Assembly (NCBI GenBank): GCA_018831195.1
Contig: JAHJDP010000074.1
Span: forward strand, 1-58,436
Source of the DNA: Candidatus Eisenbacteria bacterium
GTDB lineage: Bacteria > Eisenbacteria > RBG-16-71-46 > CAIMUX01 > JAHJDP01
DNA length: 58,436 nt
Direction of reading: 5' to 3'
Shown here in pieces: positions 44,098 to 52,445 of the stretch (positions within the stretch are counted from its first letter, which is position 1; each line of letters opens with the position of its first letter). The notes beneath the pieces are model-generated. The model did not search any database. It saw only the letters and a program-made list of their open reading frames with translations, and was not told the origin of the DNA. The position numbers and the translations under genes were made by a program.

Positions 44098-44931
44098 ATG
44101 CATATTAGGGCCTTTGTTTTTGTTGCGATTCTATTATTCGTTCTTTTAACACAGTCCGCCTTAGGCGACGTTGTGGTGCTTCAGGACGGCACCCGCATTC
44201 AGGGAATAATTGTAAAAGAAGACGAAACCCTCGTCGTCATTGAGTCGAAATCTATGGGGCGATTGGAACTGGCGCGCCGGGATGTGAAATCGATCGAGTA
44301 TCTGAAGCCCGGAACATTTTCAGAAGTCGATCCTTGCTATAATTCGATCATGTTTTGCCCGACAACGGCGACTCTGCCAAAGGGGTCTTTTTATTTTCGG
44401 GATTTTGAACTTTTTATCATCAATTTCGGTTATGCCATGACCAACACGACCAACCTGAGTTTTGGAACTCATTTTCCCGTTACCGGGTCTCTCGAATTTT
44501 TTACGGCGGGTGTGAAACAGCAGATTCTGGATCGTGAAACAAATCCCATCGGCCTGGCCGCATCGTTGAGCGGCACCTTTTATGATGATGGAAGCTTCGG
44601 AACAGGAGCGATAATCGTGGGGGTCGGTGATAAAAACCGCTCATTGAATGTTTCGCTAATGGAGGGGTTCAATGAAAATGACGAAAGCGGGATTATTCTG
44701 CTGGTCGGCGCCGACGCCCGGCTTTCACAAAATATCAAATTGATCGGCGAGTATGTTGATGTCAGTTCGTTTACGAGTTTTGACGATGATGACGAATATA
44801 TCGGGCTCATCAATGTCGGGATCCGGTTCTTCGGACGCCAAATGGCCTTTTCATTGACCGGCTTCAGGCCCCTGAGAGACACGGGTGATTTTATCGCTTT
44901 TCCAATGGCGAGCTTTTCTTATCTGTGGTGA
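44098..44931 (+). CDS. Outer-membrane beta-barrel-like protein
   Basis: A 277-residue exported protein. A signal segment (AFVFVAILLFVLLTQSALG) is followed by a short Sm/SH3-like module (VVLQDGTRIQGIIVKEDETLVVIES, RDVKSIEYL). The remaining ~190 residues contain alternating beta strands (FGYAMTNTTNLSFGTHFPV, NIKLIGEYVDVSSF, YIGLINVGIRFFGRQMAFSLTGF) ending in SFSYLW, a terminal aromatic residue typical of proteins assembled by BAM. ATG 44098 was chosen over 44029 because the signal starts there and a G-rich site precedes it. Substrate or pore role unknown. Confidence 0.7.
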   Translation: MHIRAFVFVAILLFVLLTQSALGDVVVLQDGTRIQGIIVKEDETLVVIESKSMGRLELARRDVKSIEYLKPGTFSEVDPCYNSIMFCPTTATLPKGSFYFRDFELFIINFGYAMTNTTNLSFGTHFPVTGSLEFFTAGVKQQILDRETNPIGLAASLSGTFYDDGSFGTGAIIVGVGDKNRSLNVSLMEGFNENDESGIILLVGADARLSQNIKLIGEYVDVSSFTSFDDDDEYIGLINVGIRFFGRQMAFSLTGFRPLRDTGDFIAFPMASFSYLW

Positions 44932-44975
44932 TGACGGCCGTTCGTTTTCCGCCGCTTCGCTTGTTTGTCTATTGG

Positions 44976-45446
44976 CTATAGCTCCGTCCGCAAGGTCAGG
45001 AGAGTATTTCGCATTTCAATGAAACCCAGGGATTTATACAGCTCCTTGGCGTGTTCATCGTCTATGCCAACGCCCAGAAGGACGTTGGAACAACCCACAC
45101 GGGCGGAGAAATCGCAGATCCTTTCCATTAGCATTTTGGCGATACCGTGCCCGCGATAAGCCTTTTTTACATAAAGATCGTCGCACCAGGCAAAAGGAGC
45201 CGCCTTATAGCTGCTTTCGCCGAATGTTACCGAGACGATGCCGACCAATTCGCCATGATCGATGGCGCACATCATGTGATAATTCTTCTCTTCGTCGATG
45301 GCTTTGTCCCATAATCGGCTGGTTTCTTCATCGTCGAGGATGTCATTGCCCGCATAGACAAAGAACTCCATGAGAAGCTGGATCAGTTGTTCATAGTCAT
45401 CCGGTTTGAGTGCTCTAATCTCTATCATGGCGCCGGTCCACTCCAT
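44976..45446 (-). CDS. GNAT-family N-acetyltransferase
   Basis: A 156-residue GNAT protein. It begins with MIEIRALKPDDYEQLIQLL (after an ATGGAGTGG lead-in), and has the acetyl-CoA motif A in DDLYVKKAYRGHGIAKMLMERI (R-G-x-G/H-I-x) and motif B in VLLGVGIDDEHAKELYKSLGF. The ATG at 45446 overlaps the upstream CpXC stop as TGATG; ATG 45428 is an alternative. It acetylates an unknown small molecule or protein. Confidence 0.85.
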   Translation of the reverse strand: MEWTGAMIEIRALKPDDYEQLIQLLMEFFVYAGNDILDDEETSRLWDKAIDEEKNYHMMCAIDHGELVGIVSVTFGESSYKAAPFAWCDDLYVKKAYRGHGIAKMLMERICDFSARVGCSNVLLGVGIDDEHAKELYKSLGFIEMRNTLLTLRTEL

Positions 45447-45871
45447 CAATGCAATTCCGTTTCCTGTGCGTGCAACAATTCCCTGAACATGATGAACCGC
45501 ACCAATTCGTCCATGCCAAAGACAATATGGGGGTTGAGAGTGTAGGCCCCTTTATCCGGCGGCTTGTCGAACCCCTTTGGGATTTTCATATTGCCTTTTC
45601 GATCAAACTGAAGAAGAAATTGTTCTTCCTCGACAGCGCGCCAGGGCTGATACATAACGAGAAGCTCCTGCCTCATGTCATGATAGATAAAATTGGTATC
45701 CACAAAGCTCTTGCCGTCGCATTGCTTGCACTGAAAGATGTTTATTTTCCCCTCCAGCAGTTCAGCCCGGAGCTCGGGATTCTGAGTCGCATTGATGGAT
45801 CCATAGACAGTCATCGTTTGGCTCACCTTGCAGGAGGGGCACTCCAGGGTAATTTCACGAGAGGCTGACAT
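45446..45871 (-). CDS. CpXC-domain protein (second copy)
   Basis: A 141-residue protein with CPSCKVSQTMTVYGSINATQNPELRAELLEGKINIFQCKQC: paired CxxC motifs, the NPELR segment, and the KSFVDTNFIYHDMRQELLV region. The C-terminus FGMDELVRFIMFRELL is conserved in CpXC proteins. It is coupled to the GNAT gene by a TGATG overlap. It shares the NPELR/NPHPELR segment with the 43486 protein. Confidence 0.8.
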   Translation of the reverse strand: MSASREITLECPSCKVSQTMTVYGSINATQNPELRAELLEGKINIFQCKQCDGKSFVDTNFIYHDMRQELLVMYQPWRAVEEEQFLLQFDRKGNMKIPKGFDKPPDKGAYTLNPHIVFGMDELVRFIMFRELLHAQETELH

Positions 45872-46030
45872 TTTCGACTCCTTTGTGCGTCACGGGTGCT
45901 CAACTTCGTTGTTTGCAATTCATCGGCTCCAACCAACCGACGGCATTCAGAGCCAATTTGATTGTGAAGCTTTTTGGAGTTTATGGCTCCATTGAAGGGA
46001 TAACAATAGACGATGTGCCTTTTGACCGGA

Positions 46031-46381
46031 TTAAATGTCTTTATCCGAGAGACTCCTGCCGTAGATATAAGTCTGAATGATGGGGATGAAGAGAATCACC
46101 GGCACGGAAAGCCCCGCCCAAATGAAGATTGACTGCGGCGCAATCAGATTCATTAATATCGCCGCACCCAAAATAACGAAGACAATGGACCAGATGAAGA
46201 GTCTTCTGCCGCCGAAGCGGTTGATAGCAAACCAGTTTGCATCCGACTCCAACGATTGGGGAAACCGGAAACCATAGAACCGATTACGCGGCACCCGCCC
46301 CCGTATCAGGGGTATACAAAGAGCGGCGATCACCAGTCCCAAAATGATCTGCGCCAAACCGAGGGTGTATAGATCCGTCAA
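46031..46381 (-). CDS. SdpI/YhfL-like membrane protein
   Basis: A 116-residue membrane protein with three hydrophobic helices and the SdpI-family segment IPLIRGRVPRNRFYGFRFPQSLESDANWFAINRFGGR. SdpI in Bacillus acts as an immunity protein, while SdpI-like domains elsewhere are of unknown function. No toxin gene is visible nearby, so an immunity role is not assumed. Confidence 0.75.
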   Translation of the reverse strand: MTDLYTLGLAQIILGLVIAALCIPLIRGRVPRNRFYGFRFPQSLESDANWFAINRFGGRRLFIWSIVFVILGAAILMNLIAPQSIFIWAGLSVPVILFIPIIQTYIYGRSLSDKDI

Positions 46382-46417
46382 AGGAATCCGCCCTCCTTTG
46401 CTTCGGTCGCCCGGGGT

Positions 46418-46882
46418 TTATGAAACGGCCGCCGGAGGAACTTCCAAGAGGCGGCACCGTCGCATATGCAAAAGGATAAAGATATTGTAGGCAAGCTGTA
46501 TCAGCAGAAATAGATACATTAACGAAAGCCCTCCGGCAATGCCGGCTCCCGCGCGCCATGCCCTGGCGATCTCATCAATCATGACTTTGTCGCCGTAGAG
46601 CAGTACGAGACAAAGAACGCCAAAGAGTATACCGAAGATGCGCCGGGCGCCTCTGTCGCGGGTTCTGTTGGACTCGGAAGTGAGCCAAAGTATCGATACG
46701 AGATTAAAAACGAAGACCAGAAAGAATCCGAAAATCATGAGGATCTCGGTATTCGAAAGGTGTCCGTGAACTGAAAGCACGAGCTCTTTGTGGATGGGGA
46801 TCGCTGCTATATTGAAGAGGAGACCGGCGATCGAAGCCAGCGCAAACCAGAAGACAAGCCTGTCGTATCTGTCAATATTCAT
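46418..46882 (-). CDS. Hypothetical four-helix membrane protein
   Basis: A 154-residue protein with hydrophobic segments near VFWFALASIAGLLFNIAAI, TEILMIFGFFLVFVFNLVSIL, IFGILFGVLCLVLLYG and GLSLMYLFLLIQLAYNIFIL. Charged residues SESNRTRDRGARR lie between helices 2 and 3. No family is recognised. ATG 46882 has AAGGA upstream. It sits between the SdpI-like and DUF6868-like genes on the same strand, probably one operon of small membrane proteins. Confidence 0.65.
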   Translation of the reverse strand: MNIDRYDRLVFWFALASIAGLLFNIAAIPIHKELVLSVHGHLSNTEILMIFGFFLVFVFNLVSILWLTSESNRTRDRGARRIFGILFGVLCLVLLYGDKVMIDEIARAWRAGAGIAGGLSLMYLFLLIQLAYNIFILLHMRRCRLLEVPPAAVS

Positions 46883-46944
46883 GATCTGTTCCTTGCCTGC
46901 CGCCACCCCGCGAGAGCTGCGCCTTGTGTTTTAATTATTCTCTT

Positions 46945-47187
46945 TCATCCAATAATCCGCAGGGCAAAGTAGGGCACAAGATTAAATAGAAAGAGGGAGA
47001 TCTTTAAAAACATCAGGCCTCCGTAGTGTATCGCATTGAATGATGAATCGGAAAGATTAAACCATTTACCATGGAATCGCTTCAACCAATCCCGTGTAAA
47101 AGTGAACAAAAGAAACCAAAACACAAGCAGCGCCATGTTGATGACGGAACACCAAGCAAAGAAAGACCGAACCACTTCAAGCGTCAT
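46945..47187 (-). CDS. DUF6868-like small membrane protein
   Basis: An 80-residue protein with two membrane helices. The wording LEVVRSFFAWCSVINMALLVFWFL ... RFHGKWFNLSDSSFNAIHYGGLMFLKI ... FNLVPYFALRIIG matches my memory of the DUF6868 family, often written with H-G-x-W-F and N-x-V-P-Y. Function unknown. The ATG follows a GGAGGG site. Confidence 0.7.
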   Translation of the reverse strand: MTLEVVRSFFAWCSVINMALLVFWFLLFTFTRDWLKRFHGKWFNLSDSSFNAIHYGGLMFLKISLFLFNLVPYFALRIIG

Positions 47188-47239
47188 CCGTCCACCCTCC
47201 CTTGTTTCATGATCTTACAAAAGCGATCGGGTACCGATG

Positions 47240-48403
47240 CTACTGGAGATGGTCAGCCTGCCCGGTCCGAATCGCCTTATAAACCATCTTTCCTTGAAGC
47301 TTCAATTTTCCCAAGCGACTCTTCTTTTTGGCCATGATGATGTCGTAGAGATCTTCCCGCGTCGGGGGTGGTTTAACTTCGGTTTGCTTTTTTACCAATG
47401 TGATGGCTTCTGTCGGACAGAGACTGACACAGACGCCGCACCCGAGACAGCGATTCAGATCCACCACGGCGGTTTGGCTGTCTTTGGAGACGGTCACGGC
47501 CTGGACCTGGCAACGTTCCTCACAGACGCCGCATCCTTCGCATTTGCCGCTGTCCGCCTCGGCATAAAAGTTCGAGGCCCAGAAATCCAGGGGATTGGGG
47601 AGTCGCTTGTGCATGAGGAGCATGCCGCAACAGCAGCCGCAGCAGGAACAGATGAATTCGGCCCGCTCCGTGTTTGATGGCTGCAGGATCAACCCCTCTT
47701 GCTGATTCTTCTCAAGAATCGTCATCGCCGCTTCCCTTGAGATTTCCCGCCCGAGCCCGCATTCCCTGGCGGATTGGGCCATGGGACCGATGGCGAGGCA
47801 GGTCTCATGGCGATCTGTTACTTTGCAGGTTCTGCCCTGCAGAGATTTCTTTTTGCGGCAGATGCATTCAAGGATAACAAAGGGCTCCTCGGCCTTTTGC
47901 ATCAGGGTCCTTACCTCATCAAAGGTGCTGACATTGCTCTCCACGCGGAGACTCTCTTCAATGGGGATCGTGCGCATTTGGGGAAGCTCAGTGCTCAGCA
48001 GATCGATTCCGAATTTCTTGTCTGATGTATATTCGTCGAAATTTTTGATAAACTCAGGAGTGAGCCGCCCAAGCTGAAATTCATACATCCCCACGACGAG
48101 GGGAGCGTTGCAGTATTGCCGCTTGCCGTCCTTGATTTTGCACTCGAGGCCGCCTTTTTTTTGCGTCGATTCGAGAATCTTTTCCAGCTCTAAGGGCGTT
48201 TCAACGAGATGCCGGGCTCTATTATAAATTGTTTCAAGCGGTTCGAACTTGTACGTTAAACAGGTGGCGATCTCGGCTTCACTGGGCGTGAAGATATGCT
48301 TCAGAATTTTAATCTCGGCGCCGGACTGTGTTGCGGGAAATCCCACCGCTTGATGATCCAAATGTTTTTGTAGTCTTGTATAGGCTTGTTCGGTTGACTT
48401 CAT
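47240..48403 (-). CDS. Polyferredoxin-like 4Fe-4S protein with N-terminal wHTH-like region
   Basis: A 387-residue protein. The N-terminal ~120 residues (GAEIKILKHIFTPSEAEIATCLTYKFEPLETIYNRA) look like a winged-helix domain found in some 4Fe-4S proteins. A middle Cys-rich region (ECICRKKKSLQGRTCKV, FICSCCGCCCGML) follows. The C-terminal ferredoxin domain has two full clusters: CEGCGVCEERCQV and CLGCGVCVSLCPTEA. ATG 48403 was chosen because GGAGG lies 7 bases upstream. It probably works as an electron carrier or redox sensor; the partner is not visible. Confidence 0.8.
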   Translation of the reverse strand: MKSTEQAYTRLQKHLDHQAVGFPATQSGAEIKILKHIFTPSEAEIATCLTYKFEPLETIYNRARHLVETPLELEKILESTQKKGGLECKIKDGKRQYCNAPLVVGMYEFQLGRLTPEFIKNFDEYTSDKKFGIDLLSTELPQMRTIPIEESLRVESNVSTFDEVRTLMQKAEEPFVILECICRKKKSLQGRTCKVTDRHETCLAIGPMAQSARECGLGREISREAAMTILEKNQQEGLILQPSNTERAEFICSCCGCCCGMLLMHKRLPNPLDFWASNFYAEADSGKCEGCGVCEERCQVQAVTVSKDSQTAVVDLNRCLGCGVCVSLCPTEAITLVKKQTEVKPPPTREDLYDIIMAKKKSRLGKLKLQGKMVYKAIRTGQADHLQ

Positions 48404-48482
48404 AGCGCGCCTCCATTCGCAATCATAATCGATTCTTCTACAAAAACGATCCTCGCCCAAGCTAATTTTCTATAAGGGCCCG

Positions 48483-48735
48483 CTAACCGTCACACCCTGC
48501 GTCCGCGGCTTCCTTATCCCGGCCCAACGCTTTTAGACAACGGCATTTGCCCGCTTGCGCCTTGTCCCGCATGTGGATATCCCCGGAGGCGATAATCTGC
48601 TCATAGGCGGCCAGCGCCTCGCCCGGGAGAGGGTCATCAAGATGATTCCCCGGCCGGGACGGCAAGACAACCGCCAAAGATAATCGACAATAGAATGGAT
48701 ATCAGAATTGATCCTGGGGATTGTCCGGTCTTCAT
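48483..48735 (-). pseudogene. Small TPR-containing lipoprotein with a frameshift
   Basis: ATG 48735 has an AGAGGA site upstream and gives a good lipoprotein signal (ILISILLSIIFGGCLAVPAG, Cys in the lipobox). It reaches TGA after only 32 codons. The adjacent frame continues the expected text: GNHLDDPLPGEALAAYEQIIASGD...KAQAGKCRCLKALGRDKEAA, a TPR helix pair. A single-base change near 48645-48655 (GGGGAATCATC) joins the two. It is either a pseudogene, a sequencing error, or a genuine short lipoprotein followed by an unread segment. Confidence 0.6.
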
Positions 48736-48999
48736 TCTATTTTTCCTCTCCTGATGATGTTTTTGCTACAGGGGATTTCGAAGTGTAGCATGAAAATGAG
48801 CGTTTCATAAAATCATCCAGGAATCCCGGATCACCTTGACGCCGTAAACCCCAAGGGGCCCCGGGTCGCTAAAATGCCTGCAAGCCTTTAAATTTTGTCG
48901 CATAACGTAGAAGTTTATAAATCCTCGTCGATGGGGTAATCTTCCGCTATGCGGGCCGGTGCATTTCATGGAAGACCGCGATCCCGGAAAGGCCGAAAA

Positions 49000-50016
49000 A
49001 TGCATCCCCATGGTGATATTACAGATGTTCCCGGAATTCGTGTCGGGCATGCCCAGGATCCGGAAGCGTTGACCGGCTGCACCGCCATCCTCTTTCCGCC
49101 GGATGGCGCCGTCGCCGGTATGGAGCAGATCGGTGGCGCACCCGGGACACGTGAAACCGATCTGCTGCGAACGCGGCACCTCGTACAAAAAATCCATGGC
49201 CTCGTCTTTGCCGGAGGAAGCGCCTTTGGATTGGATGCCGCATCGGGTGTTGTGACCTATCTGGAGTCGCAGGGCGTCGGATTTCCCACAGGCGCGGCCC
49301 GCGTGCCGATTGTGCCCTCCGCCGTGATCTATGATCTGGGGATCGGCGATGCTTCCATCCGGCCCGATGCTCAAATGGGCCGCTGGGCGGCCGAACGAGC
49401 GCGGGGTGCGGAGGCCGGACCCCTGCAGCAGGGAAATGTCGGCGCGGGGACGGGCGCGTCGGTCGGCAAGGTTTTGGGCAAGGAGTGGGCGATGAAGGGT
49501 GGTGAGGGATCCTCCTCGGCCAGGCTCCCCAATGATGTCTTTGTCGGCGCGCTGGCCGTGGTGAATGCCTTCGGTGACATTATCGACCGGTCGACCGGCG
49601 AGATCGTTGCGGGAGCGAGGAACCCCTCCGGCGATCCTCCCTTTGTGGATACCCTCTCGATCCTCCGCGAGCGGACGGGAATGGGCGAGCTTCAGTTCGG
49701 CCGGCAGGGTCAGAAGGAAACGCCGGGTACGGTGCTGGGTCTTGTTGCCGTGAACGCGCAACTCACGAAAGAGGAAGCAAACATTATTGCCAGGATGGCG
49801 GTTGCCGGATTGGCGCGTGTCATCCGCCCGGCTTTCACATTACTCGATGGCGATACGGTCTTTGCCGTGTCGATGGGGGGGGCGCGGGCCGATACGAGCA
49901 CACTCGGAGCGGTTGCCGCAGAGGTTTTGGCCGATGCGGTGATGCAGGGTGTGCGCCAAGCCAAGTGGGCGGGTGATCTGCCGTCCTGCACCGACATCTC
50001 CAGGGGGGGCTCGTGA
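49000..50016 (+). CDS. P1-family (S58) peptidase, DmpA/BapA-like
   Basis: A 338-residue protein with the DmpA/L-aminopeptidase fold: DITDVPGIRVGHAQDPEALTGCTAILFP at the start, the HGLVFAGGSAFGLDAASGV region, GNVGAGTGASVGK, and LLDGDTVFAVSMG near the end, where family members cleave themselves and place a Ser/Thr nucleophile. They act on N-terminal D- or beta-amino-acid peptides. ATG 49000 follows AAAGG. GTGA overlap with the P-loop kinase gene shows translational coupling. Confidence 0.87.
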   Translation: MHPHGDITDVPGIRVGHAQDPEALTGCTAILFPPDGAVAGMEQIGGAPGTRETDLLRTRHLVQKIHGLVFAGGSAFGLDAASGVVTYLESQGVGFPTGAARVPIVPSAVIYDLGIGDASIRPDAQMGRWAAERARGAEAGPLQQGNVGAGTGASVGKVLGKEWAMKGGEGSSSARLPNDVFVGALAVVNAFGDIIDRSTGEIVAGARNPSGDPPFVDTLSILRERTGMGELQFGRQGQKETPGTVLGLVAVNAQLTKEEANIIARMAVAGLARVIRPAFTLLDGDTVFAVSMGGARADTSTLGAVAAEVLADAVMQGVRQAKWAGDLPSCTDISRGGS

Positions 50017-50573
50017 AAATCGCGTTTATCGGAACTCACGGTATTGGAAAAACGACCCTCTGTTTTGAACTGGCGGCGGAGCTTAAGAAGCGGGATCAAT
50101 CGGTGGACATGGTCAAGGAGGTAGCCCGCAGCTGCCCCCTTCCGATTAATCAGGAAACAACCCTCTCCGCACAGACCTGGATCCTGCATACGCAAATCGC
50201 GAATGAGATTGCCGCGGCGGAAGCTTATGAAATCGTCATCTGCGACCGTAGCGTCATGGATAATTACGCCTATTTGATTCACCGATTGCAGCCGATCGGC
50301 CATCTGGATGAATTGATCCGCGGATGGATCGCCACCTATGACCATTTGTTCAAGGTCCCCATCATCGGCCGCCCGACCTACGACGGCACCCGGGACACGA
50401 ATAAGGAATTCCAATGGGGTATTGATGAGGAGGTCGAGCGGCTTGTCGCGCGATTCGGTCTCGTTCCGCATCGGCTGGATCCCACGCGCCGCGGGCATTG
50501 GATGGCGGATATCCTCAAGATCGTCGTGCCGGGGCTGGTCATCCGCCAGGAAAGCCTCTTCCCGGAGGACTAA
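50013..50573 (+). CDS. P-loop nucleotide kinase-like protein (AAA_28-like)
   Basis: A 186-residue protein with Walker A GTHGIGKTT, a Walker B-like IVICDRSVMDNYAYL and a LID-like region (RPTYDGTRD). This is similar to the AAA_28/NadR-type group of small-molecule kinases or ATPases. It begins with GTG at 50013 overlapping the P1 peptidase stop. Substrate unknown. Confidence 0.78.
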   Translation: MKIAFIGTHGIGKTTLCFELAAELKKRDQSVDMVKEVARSCPLPINQETTLSAQTWILHTQIANEIAAAEAYEIVICDRSVMDNYAYLIHRLQPIGHLDELIRGWIATYDHLFKVPIIGRPTYDGTRDTNKEFQWGIDEEVERLVARFGLVPHRLDPTRRGHWMADILKIVVPGLVIRQESLFPED

Positions 50574-50704
50574 CAACTCTATCGATGCCCTGTCGCTGAT
50601 CCGCGATAATCTTAGCGACACTTTTTGTCCGCACTTTCCGGCCGAAGAGGGAGCCATCGGCGATAATACGGACTCCCGCGGCATGGCATTGTTTGATGAT
50701 CCTT

Positions 50705-51280
50705 TCAACTCGCTTTGTTTTCTATCCCGTAATAAATGACTTGAAGGAGTTGATCGATATGCTCCTCGATGGAGAGATCCGATCCCTCGAGCGCCCAGGG
50801 GAATTCTAAAGAACGGAAAGAAATGACAAGGACATGCGCCGTGAGATCCACCCTTGGGACATTTAATTCATTCGTCTCGATTCCACCTTTTAGTATCGAT
50901 TGGAGGATTTTATTTTCTTCGATAATGCAGGTTACCCGGGCATCGCGGATATGCGGCCAAAATCCATCCTCGGAGAATCGTGTCACCTTATATAGGTTCG
51001 TAAGATCACGGATGAAGAGGGCTTTGGTCAGAAGGTAGGCGCGGAGCTTTTTGAGAGCCGTTGTCTCGAGTTCGACGGCGTTTCTAATTTTCAGGAGGAG
51101 GAACTCCGTTTCGAGTTGAACGACATCCGCCAAAATCTCATCTTTATTCGAGTAATATTTGTAAACTGTTGCCTTAGATACAGATGCCTTCCGCGCAATA
51201 TCATCCGTCGTGACCTTTTTTAGCCCAAAGCGAGCAAAAAGAGATTGGGCCGCCTCTAAGATCTGCTTCTTTTTGTCCAT
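50705..51280 (-). CDS. TetR-family transcriptional regulator
   Basis: A 191-residue regulator. The N-terminal HTH has KKQILEAAQSLFARFGLKKVTTDDIARKASVSKATVYKYYSNKDEILADVV, a textbook TetR N-domain; the C-terminal helical part binds an unknown ligand. ATG 51280 was chosen because AGGAGG precedes it. It is divergent from the V4R gene, so it may control that gene and itself through the 51281-51591 gap. Confidence 0.92.
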   Translation of the reverse strand: MDKKKQILEAAQSLFARFGLKKVTTDDIARKASVSKATVYKYYSNKDEILADVVQLETEFLLLKIRNAVELETTALKKLRAYLLTKALFIRDLTNLYKVTRFSEDGFWPHIRDARVTCIIEENKILQSILKGGIETNELNVPRVDLTAHVLVISFRSLEFPWALEGSDLSIEEHIDQLLQVIYYGIENKAS

Positions 51281-51591
51281 TCGTCCCTCCTTAAAAACTA
51301 AACTTAATATATATAAATCGTTTTTTGGTTCCCAAAATTTTCTGCCGATAGGATAGAGGCGGGGTGGCGTTGGCATATCCTACTGTTTTTTAGTGAATGG
51401 GACGAAAGGGTAGGGATGAGCGCCCTGCCTCCATCTTCTGGGAGGGCTCACCGAGTCACCCCGAGAGGTCTCAGATTGAGATATCGGGGGGGGATACCGA
51501 AGTATGACATGGAACGCCCCGGTTGCCGGCCGCAGATGGAGGGTTCCATTCTTGTGGGGCGAGTCACTTCACCAAGTATAGAGGGAAATTT
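51281..51591. other. Divergent TetR-V4R intergenic region
   Basis: The 311 bases separate the TetR and V4R genes. An AT-rich segment at 51295-51345 (AAACTTAATATATATAAATCG) holds the likely regulator promoter, with loosely symmetric AAAAACTAAAC and GTTTTTTGGTT flanks. No exact operator palindrome was confirmed. Confidence 0.4.
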
Positions 51592-52221
51592 ATGAAGGCG
51601 ACCGATTTTAACCTCGCCAGGAATTTAGAGTTTAATTTTAAAACGGGTATCACAAAATTTGAAGATTCCCGCCTGGTCATCTTCGATACTAATGCCATCG
51701 GCCTCTTGCGGCAGCTTATCGTATTGGAGCTCGGACTTGAGAGGGCCAGAGATCTATTTCTAAAATTCGGCTTTCAGAATGGGTTTTCCGACTTTCTTCA
51801 AATGAAGGTCAACTATGAATTTGAAAATGAAATGGAGCTCCTGGCATCGGGGCCGGTGATACACACCTGGGAGGGCATTGTCCAGGCAACGCCCGCAGAA
51901 ATAAATTTTGATCGAGAAAAAGGGGAGTTCCTCTTTACCGGTATCTGGACGAACTCCTACGAAGCTGAGCAGCATCTCTGTTTCAATCCGCCAGTGAAGG
52001 ATCCGGTCTGTTGGACTTTAATGGGATATGCCTCTGGATGGTGCACTGCTTTCTTTGGTGATCTGCTGATTGCGATAGAGCCCGCTTGCGTCGGGATGGG
52101 TGATGATCATTGTGAGTGGAAGATTCAACCCCCCGGTGTTTGGGGCGATGAAGCAAAACCCTATTTGAAGGCTTATCAACAAATATATCGAGGAATCAGA
52201 GATGGCAGAAAGGCTGCTTAA
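51592..52221 (+). CDS. V4R/XylR-N sensor-domain protein
   Basis: A 209-residue stand-alone protein combining an XylR_N-like part (LEFNFKTGITKFEDSRLVIFDTNAIGLLRQLIVLELGLERARDLFLKFGFQNG) with a V4R (4-vinyl-reductase) domain. The V4R domain has the WTLMGYASGWCTAFFGDLLIAIEPACVGMGDDHCEWKI segment and its conserved Cys/His. These domains sense aromatic or hydrophobic ligands in activators of catabolic operons; here no AAA+ or HTH domain is attached. ATG 51592 follows GAGGG. The 3' end overlaps the small gene at 52202. Confidence 0.82.
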   Translation: MKATDFNLARNLEFNFKTGITKFEDSRLVIFDTNAIGLLRQLIVLELGLERARDLFLKFGFQNGFSDFLQMKVNYEFENEMELLASGPVIHTWEGIVQATPAEINFDREKGEFLFTGIWTNSYEAEQHLCFNPPVKDPVCWTLMGYASGWCTAFFGDLLIAIEPACVGMGDDHCEWKIQPPGVWGDEAKPYLKAYQQIYRGIRDGRKAA

Positions 52222-52393
52222 GTATTACAAGTACATAGCTGAGGAGATGGGTGGTGAATGCAAGGTCAAGCTTGCGATGGAAACCAAAATCCCCTCGACC
52301 ATGGCCGCCACAGAGGATGATTCCTTCGAGAATATTGAGTTATTCAAAGAAGCCGTGCTGAAACTCACTGGGAGGCGCGCGCCGGAGTTTTAA
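52202..52393 (+). CDS. 63-residue partner of the V4R protein
   Basis: A small soluble protein (AERLLKYYKYIAEEMGGECKVKL ... NIELFKEAVLKLTGRRAPEF), helical at both ends with no Cys pair or membrane segment. Its ATG lies inside the 3' end of the V4R gene (20-base overlap), so it is translated with it. No family is recognised. A regulatory partner or adaptor of the V4R sensor is plausible but unproven. Confidence 0.6.
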   Translation: MAERLLKYYKYIAEEMGGECKVKLAMETKIPSTMAATEDDSFENIELFKEAVLKLTGRRAPEF

Positions 52394-52445
52394 TCCGTCA
52401 GAAAACTTCTAACTGGTTCAGCTATCTTCTGGCTTCGGATCCCCA

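Noticed and set aside
46031-46381. SdpI-like protein as a toxin immunity gene
   Set aside because: The family resemblance is structural, and no SdpC-like toxin or export genes are near it, so an immunity role is not supported.
48805-49761. Long minus-strand frame (318 codons) opposite the P1 peptidase
   Set aside because: It is antisense to a clear peptidase family protein with proper start and ribosome site, and its translation has no recognisable domain.
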